This document shows positions 1 through 5,632 of a stretch of 7,920 nt of DNA, piece after piece. The notes under the pieces are model-generated. The model did not search any database. It saw only the letters and a program-made list of their open reading frames with translations, and was not told the DNA's origin. How positions within the stretch are numbered: the stretch's first letter is position 1; the number at the start of each line of letters is the position of its first letter. Source of the DNA: CAZGSN01 sp964371655 (GTDB lineage Bacteria > Desulfobacterota > Binatia > HRBIN30); NCBI GenBank assembly GCA_964371655.1, contig CAYJOD010000151.1, positions 1 through 7,920 on the forward strand, in the 5' to 3' direction. Made by a program: the position numbers and the translations under genes.

Positions 1-28
1 ACAAGACCGAGGAAGACCGCATGCCGTA

Positions 29-50
29 GGGGCGCGCGGCTGCGCGCCCT
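29..50. repeat. GC-rich hairpin repeat unit
   Basis: The arms 29-37 and 42-50 pair over nine positions (one G-T wobble) around the loop GGCT. The left side begins GTAGGGG, as does the right-hand unit of the palindromic repeat at 5386, so this may belong to the same loose family of intergenic hairpins. No T-run follows on either strand, so it is not an obvious terminator. Confidence 0.5.
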
Positions 51-110
51 GCCAGCCTTGAGTCAACCGCGTGTGCAGAACGCAAGCTCGCTGTCAAAGC
101 GGGAGCACGC

Positions 111-145
111 ACAAAAAGAGGGTGCGACGATTCGTCGCACCCTCT
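111..145 (-). terminator. Rho-independent terminator of the SGNH hydrolase gene
   Basis: Positions 117-130 and 132-145 form a perfect 14-base inverted repeat around a single T. In RNA the innermost pairs would open into a small loop. Read on the minus strand, the GC-rich stem is followed at once by TTTTTGTG, the classic intrinsic terminator layout. It lies about 34 bases past the stop codon of the hydrolase gene. On the plus strand there is no U-tract, so it should act mainly in one direction. The stem contains TGCGACGA, a word that also occurs in the dispersed repeat at 3312 and 3687. Confidence 0.85.
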
Positions 146-178
146 CTCTTACGCGTTTTGTCTCGGTTGGCGACCGAC

Positions 179-1267
179 TTACGGGGTCGCCGGGTTGTAA
201 ACCGATAGCCCCCAACCCAAGCGCTCGTGGCCGTAGCGATTCCAGACCGGGTTCTTGCCCCCGACGATCTGGGCGCCGGAGTACTCTGGAGCCCCGGAGC
301 CGGAGCCGGTGCCGCCGAACAGCCCGACGTAGATCGTCGAGCCAGTGTAGGTCGGATGCGTATTGTCCGATTGGATGTAGTCGTAGCTCGTGCTTGCATT
401 CACGAAGTGGTAGTTCGCGTCGCGTAGGGTCGACTTGTAGGTGCTGGAGACCTTGGTGACGTAGGCGGCCTCGGTCTCGCCGGCGACGTACTTGATCGCA
501 TCCGAGTCGACTTTGCCGTCGCCATTCGAATCGTAATCGGCCGCCATGTACTGCGCGAAGGAATCGGTGCAGGCAAAGCCGTACTGGCCGGCGTAGTTGC
601 AAGCGCGCCAGTTGCTCTTGGCGAGATAGGGCAGGAACTTGTCGCGCTTGTTGACCCTCGCCCCGGTCGCCGGATCGGTGCAGTTGGTGAGCCCGTTGTC
701 GGCGTCGTAGCCGGGATAGTAGATGTTCGCGATGATCTTCTTCTTCGTGCCCGCCGCGGCATACTGGTTGATCGCTTGCATGGCGAGCTGTTGGTACTTC
801 GTGCAGTTGCTCAGCGCCGTGTCGAGCACGCCAAAATTGCACGTGCCGCTCTGGCCGGCCAGATTGTCGCGCGCCTGCAGGAAGTCGTTGCCGCACATCT
901 CGAAGGTGACGATGCGGGTGTTGCTGGCCTGCATGTAAGAACGCTCGGCGACGATCTTGTTATTGTAGATGTCGTCGGCCTTGGCACCCGACTTGGTGCG
1001 ACGGATGACTTCCACGTCCGTGGCCCAGGTATTGGAGGCATACTCCCCCGAAACCATCGGCGCGGCGCGGCGCGCCACCGACGACAGCGAGCCACGGTAG
1101 CCTGCATAGATCGAATCGCCGTAGCCCACGACTCGGTACTTCGTCGTCGTTCCAGCACGGTCGATCGTCCACGATGTGTTTTGCGTGATGGTCGAAGCAT
1201 CGGCCGAAGCCGCCAACCCGATCGCCACAGTGAGCCCACTGAAGAGCGAAACGATCCCCAATCGCAT
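179..1267 (-). CDS. Secreted SGNH/GDSL-family hydrolase with an EF-hand-like loop
   Basis: Predicted exported esterase or lipase-like hydrolase of the SGNH superfamily, 362 residues; substrate unknown. Block I is GYGDSIYAGY with nucleophile Ser52. Block III is CGND near residues 125-128 (oxyanion Gly and Asn). Block V is DNTH, with catalytic Asp301 and His304. Residues 1-24 are a signal peptide (MRLGIV, hydrophobic core, cleavage after ADA). The start is fixed by GGAGGG seven bases before the ATG at 1267; an ATG at 1291 lies upstream of this site and is less likely. Residues 246-257 (DSNGDGKVDSDA) resemble an EF-hand or dockerin calcium loop with Asp/Asn at positions 1, 3 and 5 and Gly at 6. 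The mature chain has six cysteines, fitting disulfides in the periplasm or outside the cell. It is transcribed alone or after lnt and ends at a strong terminator. The fold is confident; the substrate is not known. Confidence 0.85.
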   Translation of the reverse strand: MRLGIVSLFSGLTVAIGLAASADASTITQNTSWTIDRAGTTTKYRVVGYGDSIYAGYRGSLSSVARRAAPMVSGEYASNTWATDVEVIRRTKSGAKADDIYNNKIVAERSYMQASNTRIVTFEMCGNDFLQARDNLAGQSGTCNFGVLDTALSNCTKYQQLAMQAINQYAAAGTKKKIIANIYYPGYDADNGLTNCTDPATGARVNKRDKFLPYLAKSNWRACNYAGQYGFACTDSFAQYMAADYDSNGDGKVDSDAIKYVAGETEAAYVTKVSSTYKSTLRDANYHFVNASTSYDYIQSDNTHPTYTGSTIYVGLFGGTGSGSGAPEYSGAQIVGGKNPVWNRYGHERLGWGLSVYNPATP

Positions 1268-1273
1268 GCTTCC
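1268..1273 (-). promoter_or_regulatory. Shine-Dalgarno region deciding the hydrolase start
   Basis: On the minus strand the sequence immediately before the ATG at 1267 reads AAGGAGGGAAGC, so the purine-rich core (about 1271-1278) sits at optimal spacing. It overlaps the codons of the longer alternative start and so argues for the shorter protein, whose N-terminus then reads as a clean signal peptide. I see no convincing sigma-70 promoter between here and 1390. Confidence 0.75.
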
Positions 1274-1354
1274 CTCCTTCATCAGCCGCATCTGGCCGGC
1301 GGTTTAGGTTTTGCGCCCCAGTACCACGATTGCCTCGGCATTAGCAAGATCGAT

Positions 1355-1374
1355 CTGCGTATCAATCGATCTGT
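1355..1374 (+). repeat. Direct repeat, left copy, flanking composite repeat 1
   Basis: Twenty bases starting CTGCGTATCAA match 1596-1615 at 18 of 20 positions, the differences both being T/C. The two copies bracket palindromic element copy 1. The right copy overlaps the last codons and the stop of lnt, so the left copy looks like a duplicate of the lnt tail. Confidence 0.6.
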
Positions 1375-1380
1375 GTAACA

Positions 1381-1590
1381 AACGTTCCGAATCTTGTCGG
1401 CTCGGCACGCCAAGATCTCCGAGTCGTGACGGCGAGGCCAGCTCCCCTCTCCCGCATGACTTGCGGGAGAGGGTTCGGGTGAGGGAACCGAGGCGGCGGG
1501 GATGGGCGGAGCGCCGCGTCGGGGAAAAGGTGGATCCCTCACCCCCGCCCTCTCCCGCGGTTATGCGGGAGAGGGGGCGCTTCCAAACGC
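1381..1590. repeat. Composite palindromic (BIME-like) repeat, copy 1
   Basis: This non-coding stretch is homologous to 4230-4466. It holds two strong hairpins with the same arms, CCCTCTCCCGC and GCGGGAGAGGG: 1445-1456 with 1462-1473, and 1548-1558 with 1565-1575. The inner flanks GGGTGAGGGA and TCCCTCACCC are also inverted relative to each other, so the element is two head-to-head units around a central spacer (about 1490-1533). A weaker hairpin (ATCTTG/CAAGAT, 1391-1416) sits at the left. Layout resembles REP/BIME elements. It fills most of the 335-base space between lnt and the hydrolase gene. Short frames across it, giving peptides such as LRERVRVREPRRR, are artefacts. Confidence 0.85.
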
Positions 1591-1595
1591 CTGCG

Positions 1596-1615
1596 CTGCG
1601 TATCAACCGATCCGT
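1596..1615 (+). repeat. Direct repeat, right copy, overlapping the lnt stop
   Basis: Partner of 1355-1374 (18 of 20 identical). Read on the minus strand it encodes the last residues of Lnt and its TGA stop at 1603-1605. Confidence 0.6.
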
Positions 1616-3429
1616 TCCTTCTGGTTTCGTGAACTTCTGAACCGGGACGACACGAGCAACGCAGCGCCGGCCAGTAGAGCCGCAAGACCCGACCAGTCGC
1701 CCAGGAGCAGCATCACGGTAGTGGCCGGCCGCATCGCTACGGCTTGCACGAGAACACCGCGCTCATTGCTGCCGAGCTGCTGCTGCAACTCCCCGGTGGC
1801 GCTGATGATCGCGGATATCCCGGTATTGGTGGCGCGTACCTGCGCTCTCCTGGTTTCGATGCTGCGGAAGGCCGAGACCACGAGGTGGAGTCGCGGCCCG
1901 CCTCCATCCGCAAACCAGGAGTCATTGGACAGCGTGATGATCAGCTCGGCACCGCGGCGCACCGCGGCGATGGCGTGACTTGGAACCACCGCGTCGTAAC
2001 AGAGCAGGGGCGCGATGCGGAGGATCCGTCCGCTCGGTAGAATGAGCTCGACGACCGCGGCGCCGGGCCCCGGCCGCCAAGTGCCCAGCCAGGGGAACCA
2101 GCGACGGATAGCCCGGTGCTCGAGCACCGCGGGCACGAACTCAATCAGCGGAAACAACCAAACCTTGCGGTAGGTGTCGAAGCTGGCGGTGCGCGCCGGT
2201 GTGGCGCTCAAGAAGACCGCGGCGTTGAACTCATCGCCGCCCTCCCGGTCATAGGCGCCGAAGACGAGCGGAACCGCCGCGGCGGAAACAAAGGCTGCGA
2301 TCTCGCGATCGAACGCCGCACCATCTTCGCTCTTCGGCGACCCAAAGGTCGTCGGATAGACGGTCTCCGGCCACACCAGGAAATCAACCGGGTCGTTCTC
2401 GACCACGGCGGACGACATCGAGAAGTAGGTGTTGAGGATCTTGCGAGTCGCCTCGTAGGTGCCGAGATCCGCCGCCAGCTTCGCGTACTGACCGATATTT
2501 CCCTGAACGACGCCAACACGCACGGTATCGCCGCCGGGGCTCTCGAACTGCCACAGCCGCAGCGCCCCATAGCTCGAAAGCGCCACGGCGAGTCCGACAA
2601 CGATCGCGACTGGCTTCAAGGCGCGGCGCGCTCGTGTGCCCAGGGACCCAGCCGCAAAGACGGCGCGCACGATGCCGAGACAGCATTCGTTGGCGAAGAC
2701 GAGAACGAACGTGAGCCCATGCGCGCCGCCGAGATCGGCCGCCTGCCGCATCCAGGCGGAGGCGTAGAAGCCATGCCCGAGGGTGTCACCCAGAAGCTTG
2801 GGAAACATCCATTCCGTGCCGACGTAGAAACACGCGCCCATCGCCGCGCGTGAGACCTGGAAGGTGGCGGTGGACCCCTGCCCTATTGTCGGCGATTGGT
2901 TGCCATCGTGGCTCCAGACCCGGGCCAGGTGCCGCATCACCGCGAAGGTGATGAATTGCGGTTGCAGGGCGGGCGCGATCACGGCCAGCACGACGAACGA
3001 CGCTGGCAACGGCAGGTCGGTGTAGGTGGTAATGGCGACGGCAAACCAGGCGAAGACGGCGAGCACGAAGGCCACGCACATCAGCAGCCCAAGAGCGGCG
3101 GCAGCGCGCAGCGTGCGGACTCGATCGAGCGCCGCGAGCCAGGGAACGAGCCCGACCCAGCCGAGCGCAAACCATCTCCACTCGACTGTTGCATATTGCC
3201 GAAAAGCCAGGGCGGTTGCGGTGACCGCGACAAGCGCTGCAAGGGGCACGCGCGCCAACCTGGGGGCAACCGCGGCCAATGTCAAACCGGGGTTGCAGCT
3301 GATGAGCCCCTGGGTGTGCGACGAATTTGTGGGGGGAAGCGCGGAAGCCCCGGCGAATCCTGGGTGATCTGATCGACCGAGTCCTATCAGGCATCGGTTG
3401 CCAGGGATCGGCTTGGTTGGAGCGCACAT
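1603..3429 (-). CDS. lnt: Apolipoprotein N-acyltransferase
   Basis: Inner-membrane enzyme of the last step of lipoprotein maturation: it transfers an acyl chain from phospholipid to the amino group of the S-diacylglyceryl cysteine. Numbered from the ATG at 3429 (608 aa), the N-terminal half is a set of membrane helices. Next comes a nitrilase-like domain with VGVVQGNIG, WPETVYP (Glu355), YRKVWLFPLIEFVP (Lys422, Glu430), LLCYDAV (Cys477) and NDSWF, then NTGISAII and a final helix. Glu355-Lys422-Cys477 match the E. coli triad E267-K335-C387. Asp479 stands where E. coli has essential Glu389. The start is uncertain: residues before about 50 are not hydrophobic, contain a dispersed repeat, and make the protein longer than the roughly 510-residue E. 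coli enzyme. TTG codons at 3285 or 3279 would align better, though no Shine-Dalgarno marks any choice. The 3429 ATG is given as an outer bound. Confidence 0.9.
   Translation of the reverse strand: MCAPTKPIPGNRCLIGLGRSDHPGFAGASALPPTNSSHTQGLISCNPGLTLAAVAPRLARVPLAALVAVTATALAFRQYATVEWRWFALGWVGLVPWLAALDRVRTLRAAAALGLLMCVAFVLAVFAWFAVAITTYTDLPLPASFVVLAVIAPALQPQFITFAVMRHLARVWSHDGNQSPTIGQGSTATFQVSRAAMGACFYVGTEWMFPKLLGDTLGHGFYASAWMRQAADLGGAHGLTFVLVFANECCLGIVRAVFAAGSLGTRARRALKPVAIVVGLAVALSSYGALRLWQFESPGGDTVRVGVVQGNIGQYAKLAADLGTYEATRKILNTYFSMSSAVVENDPVDFLVWPETVYPTTFGSPKSEDGAAFDREIAAFVSAAAVPLVFGAYDREGGDEFNAAVFLSATPARTASFDTYRKVWLFPLIEFVPAVLEHRAIRRWFPWLGTWRPGPGAAVVELILPSGRILRIAPLLCYDAVVPSHAIAAVRRGAELIITLSNDSWFADGGGPRLHLVVSAFRSIETRRAQVRATNTGISAIISATGELQQQLGSNERGVLVQAVAMRPATTVMLLLGDWSGLAALLAGAALLVSSRFRSSRNQKERIG
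3312..3333 (+). repeat. Dispersed 22-base repeat, copy A
   Basis: A 22-base stretch with core GTGTGCGACGAAT recurs in inverted orientation at 3687-3708 with one mismatch. It lies inside the open reading frame upstream of the conserved part of Lnt, which supports a shorter Lnt and a non-coding role for this DNA. Confidence 0.65.
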
Positions 3430-3464
3430 GAACGGTGCATTCTGAAAAGGCAATCGCTGGGAGC

Positions 3465-3481
3465 GCGGGCGGCTCGCCCGC
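3465..3481. repeat. Small GC hairpin in intergenic DNA
   Basis: GCGGGCG (3465-3471) and CGCCCGC (3475-3481) form a perfect seven-base stem with a three-base loop. There is no T-run on either side. A related hairpin with GCGGGC arms occurs at 4478-4493. Both look like minor members of the palindromic repeat population here. Confidence 0.5.
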
Positions 3482-3585
3482 AGGTGGCGCGGAGCGACGC
3501 CGACGCGCGTTACGCACTGTTGCTCTAGCGAGCGAGGATCGAGCGTACGCGCGCCGTGCGGCCTACCGGCCGCATGCGGGCGGGC

Positions 3586-3644
3586 NNNNNNNNNNGGGCG
3601 GGGCCCCCCCCCGGCGGGGGGGGGCGCCCCCCCCCCCCCCCCCC
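3586..3644. other. Scaffold gap and artefactual G/C homopolymers
   Basis: Ten Ns at 3586-3595 are followed by runs of nine C (3604-3612), nine G (3616-3624) and eighteen C (3627-3644). Such runs next to a fixed-length N block are typical of low-quality read ends joined in scaffolding. Distance and linkage between the two sides are unreliable. Confidence 0.9.
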
Positions 3645-3686
3645 GGCGACGGCCTCAGAGACACGCAGCTCATGGGCAGCAAGCGA

Positions 3687-3708
3687 CCCACAGATTCGTC
3701 GCACACCC
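3687..3708 (-). repeat. Dispersed 22-base repeat, copy B (inverted)
   Basis: Reverse complement of 3312-3333 with 21 of 22 positions identical. The two copies face each other across the assembly gap. They share TGCGACGA with the terminator stem at 117-145. Confidence 0.65.
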
Positions 3709-3822
3709 TGAGCCCCTCGCTGACGCTCGGATCTCACAGCTGAACGTCAGTGGGCTCGACGCGTCGCGCGTCATCGGTTGACTTCGTTGCCCCCACGGAA
3801 TGCCTGCACTACGGTTGCCGCC

Positions 3823-4200
3823 ATGGGCGTTACGTATGTGCGCGCGCGACTGCGCAGGCCCGACGGACACGGACGAGCTCGTGACGCGCGCTTTCTTGTT
3901 GATTCGGGCGCCATCTACTCTGTGCTTCCCGAGGACACCTGGCGCGCCCTACGGCTCAAGCCAGAGCGCAAGGTCGAGTTCACCTTGGCGGATGGCACAC
4001 CAATCGAGCGCGGGGTTTCCGAGTGTCGTTTCGAGATCCGGAAACGCGCCGCCACATCTCCAGTCGTATTGGGCGAAGGGAACGACGGCCCACTGCTAGG
4101 GGCCGTGACGCTCGAGACGCTCGGCTTGATGCTCAATCCACTGACTCGCGAAATTCTGCCGATGCAGATGGCTCTTTCCCGTCTGCGTCCTCCGAGCTAG
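3823..4200 (+). CDS. Retropepsin-like clan AA aspartic protease (AF_0612-like family)
   Basis: A 125-residue single-domain aspartic protease homologue. Numbered from the ATG at 3823, FLVDSGAIYSVLP (DSG at 27-29, Asp27 the catalytic residue) is the active-site signature, ADGT near 56-59 is the likely flap segment, and LLGAVTLETLGL (from residue 91) is the hydrophobic-hydrophobic-Gly motif that ends the retropepsin fold. Overall pattern (MGVTYVRARL..., ADGT, LLG, LGL.LNP) matches the small stand-alone clan AA family named after AF_0612. One catalytic Asp per chain implies a homodimer. There is no signal peptide or membrane segment, so it is probably cytoplasmic. The 3823 start matches the usual family N-terminus; the TTG at 3778 adds 15 unlike residues. 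No strong Shine-Dalgarno is visible. Physiological substrate is unknown for the family. It is isolated between a gap and a repeat. Confidence 0.8.
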   Translation: MGVTYVRARLRRPDGHGRARDARFLVDSGAIYSVLPEDTWRALRLKPERKVEFTLADGTPIERGVSECRFEIRKRAATSPVVLGEGNDGPLLGAVTLETLGLMLNPLTREILPMQMALSRLRPPS

Positions 4201-4229
4201 GGCGCCCGACAGCCGTTGTCGGTACTACT

Positions 4230-4466
4230 AACCTTCAAAATCTTGTCGGCGCGCGAAGATTTTCGAATTGCAGCGCAAAGCCAGCTCCCCTCTCCCGCAT
4301 TACTTGCGGGAGAGGGTTAGGGTGAGGGAACCGAGGCGGCGGTGGGGATGGGCCCACACTCCGGAGCCCTGCGGCGGACGTGTGGCGGAGCTCCCCGTCG
4401 GGAAAGTGGATCCCTCACCCCTGCCCTCTCCCGCAGTGATGCGGGCGAGGGGGCGCTTCCAAACAC
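4230..4466. repeat. Composite palindromic (BIME-like) repeat, copy 2
   Basis: Homologous to 1381-1590 in the same orientation. It keeps the two hairpins: 4288-4299 with 4305-4316, and 4424-4435 with 4440-4451 (one mismatch). It keeps the flanks GGTGAGGGAACCGAGGCGGC and GTGGATCCCTCACCC and the right end GGGGGCGCTTCCAAAC. The central spacer is about 30 bases longer than in copy 1 and differs in sequence, so stems are conserved and the middle is not. It fills most of the 326-base space between the protease gene and the membrane-protein gene; nothing coding is seen. Confidence 0.85.
4237..4263 (+). terminator. Possible terminator after the protease gene, at the repeat edge
   Basis: AAAATCTT (4237-4244) and AAGATTTT (4256-4263) form a perfect eight-base inverted repeat with a GC-rich 11-base loop, 36 bases past the protease stop. 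A-rich and T-rich ends would make it usable in both directions, but the stem is AT-rich and weak. The equivalent place in repeat copy 1 also forms a hairpin (1391-1416), so this may be part of the element. Confidence 0.35.
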
Positions 4467-4477
4467 CAGCGTGGGTT

Positions 4478-4493
4478 GCGGGCGTCAGCCCGC
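4478..4493. repeat. GC hairpin beyond repeat copy 2
   Basis: GCGGGC (4478-4483) and GCCCGC (4488-4493) pair around GTCA. It is 33 bases past the stop of the minus-strand membrane-protein gene but lacks a T-run, so a terminator role is only possible. Confidence 0.4.
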
Positions 4494-4526
4494 GATGGGC
4501 GATACCGAGGGCAGCCCAAATCAGAG

Positions 4527-5306
4527 CTACTCTTCCCCCGCCGGTGCAGTCCCCTCACCGTCCGCGGCTCTGAATCCTGGCGGCTCTTCCTCAATCATCG
4601 GAACGGCGTTGGGTGGAACCTCCAGGATCGCGATCGGCATTCCCGGCGGCGCCATCTGCGGCGGCACGACACGATCCTCGGGAAGGGGCACGAGGTTGCC
4701 GTTCGCATCGACCGGCTTGTAGTCGGGATGGAACATCAAGATCGCGGGCAAGTCCTTTCCGTCATCGGTGACCTGATAGTGGCGTACGTAGCCGGGCGGC
4801 AACTCAAAGTCCTCCGGAACGATGATGCCGGGCTTCGGCGGATCGGTCCCTGGCGGTGGAAACAAGGCGATCCCCTCGGCCTGGTCGCCGCGGTCGGCAC
4901 CGCGTTCGCTATCGATACGACCGGTTGGCGCCGAGGCTGTCGCCGGCGCCGAGGTCCGGCCCGGGGTCACATTGCTTGCGGCCGGCGCCCCGATCGTCGC
5001 GACCGCGCCAGCACTTGTCACGGCCGCTTCCCGGCGCGGCGGAGGTTGGCGCCCCGCCACCCGTTGCGGCGCTAAATCGGAGCCCGCCTGCATGCCGTCG
5101 CCGCGCCGGGGCTCTTGGGTTCCAGGCGCATTTGTGACGAACGGCTGAACGACGACGATGAGCGCCGCGAGCACGAGGGCCAGAGCTGCGGCAAGGAACC
5201 ACTGGCCCCGGTGGATACCGCGCTCTTTGACGATCCTGATGCGGTCGTCATCCGAATTCTTGCGGCGCTGTGCGGGCACGGCACCTTGCATACGGCCCGC
5301 AGCCAT
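4527..5306 (-). CDS. Hypothetical single-pass membrane protein with Pro/Ala-rich linker
   Basis: I do not recognise this family. Numbered from the ATG at 5306 (259 aa), the chain has a short basic cytoplasmic N-terminus (AQRRK, then DDDRIRIVKERG). One strongly hydrophobic helix follows at about 36-54, then a disordered-looking linker of Ala, Pro, Thr, Gly and Arg (about 58-144). The more ordered tail (about 148-244) is rich in Pro-Pro pairs and includes LPPGYVRHYQVTDDGKDLP, ILMFHPDYKPVDANGNLV and PEDRVVPPQMAPPGMPI. This suggests a protein anchored in the inner membrane with its tail held in the periplasm on a flexible tether. Another ATG at 5291 is equally possible; the frame extends to a TTG at 5354, but that lies in the palindromic repeat. 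The gene is divergent from the transglycosylase gene. The reading frame is convincing from its protein-like composition; no enzymatic motif is visible. Confidence 0.65.
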   Translation of the reverse strand: MAAGRMQGAVPAQRRKNSDDDRIRIVKERGIHRGQWFLAAALALVLAALIVVVQPFVTNAPGTQEPRRGDGMQAGSDLAPQRVAGRQPPPRREAAVTSAGAVATIGAPAASNVTPGRTSAPATASAPTGRIDSERGADRGDQAEGIALFPPPGTDPPKPGIIVPEDFELPPGYVRHYQVTDDGKDLPAILMFHPDYKPVDANGNLVPLPEDRVVPPQMAPPGMPIAILEVPPNAVPMIEEEPPGFRAADGEGTAPAGEE

Positions 5307-5342
5307 CGCGCGCAAGCGCAGGCACGGGGCCAGCAGTAAGCA

Positions 5343-5411
5343 GGGCAACCACAAGGGTTGCCCCTACAATTCTACAATCCGCCCTGTAGGGGTGCCCCTT
5401 GTGGGTACCCT
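5343..5411. repeat. Nested palindromic repeat (paired GTAGGGG-type hairpins)
   Basis: Two inverted units, 5343-5368 and 5385-5410, match at 21 of 26 positions. Each is itself a hairpin: GGGCAACC/GGTTGCCC (5343-5350, 5356-5363) with loop ACAAG, and an eight-pair stem (5390-5397, 5403-5410, one G-T wobble) with loop CTTGT. The spacer between them is AT-rich. Changes in one arm are matched in its partner, so each stem is preserved while sequence differs. It lies in the divergent intergenic region and overlaps the upstream end of the open frame of the membrane protein. Confidence 0.8.
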
Positions 5412-5559
5412 TTCGGAGCTAATGTTGGAACCCCTCGCGCGACGCGAAGAAACGAACGCGTGGGCAAAGCCCAGGCTCTAGCCACGCGTGTCGAGTGCAT
5501 GACCCCGCGCATCGCAGCGCCGAGGCCGCGGGCGGCCCCACACTTTGTGAGAAACAAAA

Positions 5560-5589
5560 TTGACTGAGTTTTGAGCCGTCTGCTAACTT
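5560..5589 (+). promoter_or_regulatory. Candidate sigma-70-type promoter for the transglycosylase gene
   Basis: TTGACT (5560-5565, five of six to the -35 consensus) is followed after 18 bases by TAACTT (5584-5589), which is only a partial -10 match but has an upstream TGC that makes an extended -10. It is in the most AT-rich part of the intergenic region. Transcription from it would begin near 5596, leaving the ATG at 5647 and its Shine-Dalgarno intact, whereas the GTG at 5608 would lose its ribosome site. Confidence 0.35.
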
Positions 5590-5632
5590 CTTGGTGGAGA
5601 CACGATTGTGGGGCAAACTGATCATCGACGGT

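Larger units (their letters stand above)
3430..3822. other. Repeat-rich intergenic region containing an assembly gap
   Basis: I see no supportable gene in this stretch. It contains the hairpin at 3465-3481, a ten-base palindrome CCGCATGCGG near 3570, the N run, G/C homopolymers, and copy B of the 22-base repeat. The frames that cross it run through the N block and homopolymers and are not credible. Any promoter for lnt (minus) and for the protease gene (plus) would lie here, but none is clear. Confidence 0.7.

Noticed and set aside
3..29. Short open frame ending in TAG at 27-29 (KTEEDRMP), possibly the C-terminus of a plus-strand gene entering from the left.
   Set aside because: The charged ending is plausible, but eight codons at the window edge are too few to support a gene.
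63..896. A 277-codon minus-strand frame overlapping the SGNH hydrolase gene.
   Set aside because: It is rich in Arg and Gln, has no recognisable motif, and lies across the hydrolase frame that has clear SGNH motifs, a signal peptide and a ribosome site.
1375..1595. The bracketed element considered as an insertion sequence or MITE with terminal inverted repeats.
   Set aside because: It has no transposase and I find no inverted repeats at the exact ends inside the direct repeats; a BIME-like element explains the palindromes better.
1304..1640. Small frames on both strands across composite repeat copy 1 (and likewise 4268-4722 across copy 2).
   Set aside because: They translate the palindromic repeat; the same peptide strings arise from both copies without any start signal or conserved protein feature.
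2116..2853. A 245-codon plus-strand frame opposite lnt.
   Set aside because: Long antisense frames are expected in GC-rich DNA; composition is not protein-like and lnt on the other strand has full catalytic motifs.
3435..3743. Frames crossing the N block.
   Set aside because: They contain unknown residues and homopolymer-derived Gly/Pro runs and cannot be real.
1381..4466. The repeats considered as a CRISPR array.
   Set aside because: There are two copies about 2.8 kb apart, each with internal palindromes, and no regular short spacers or cas genes.
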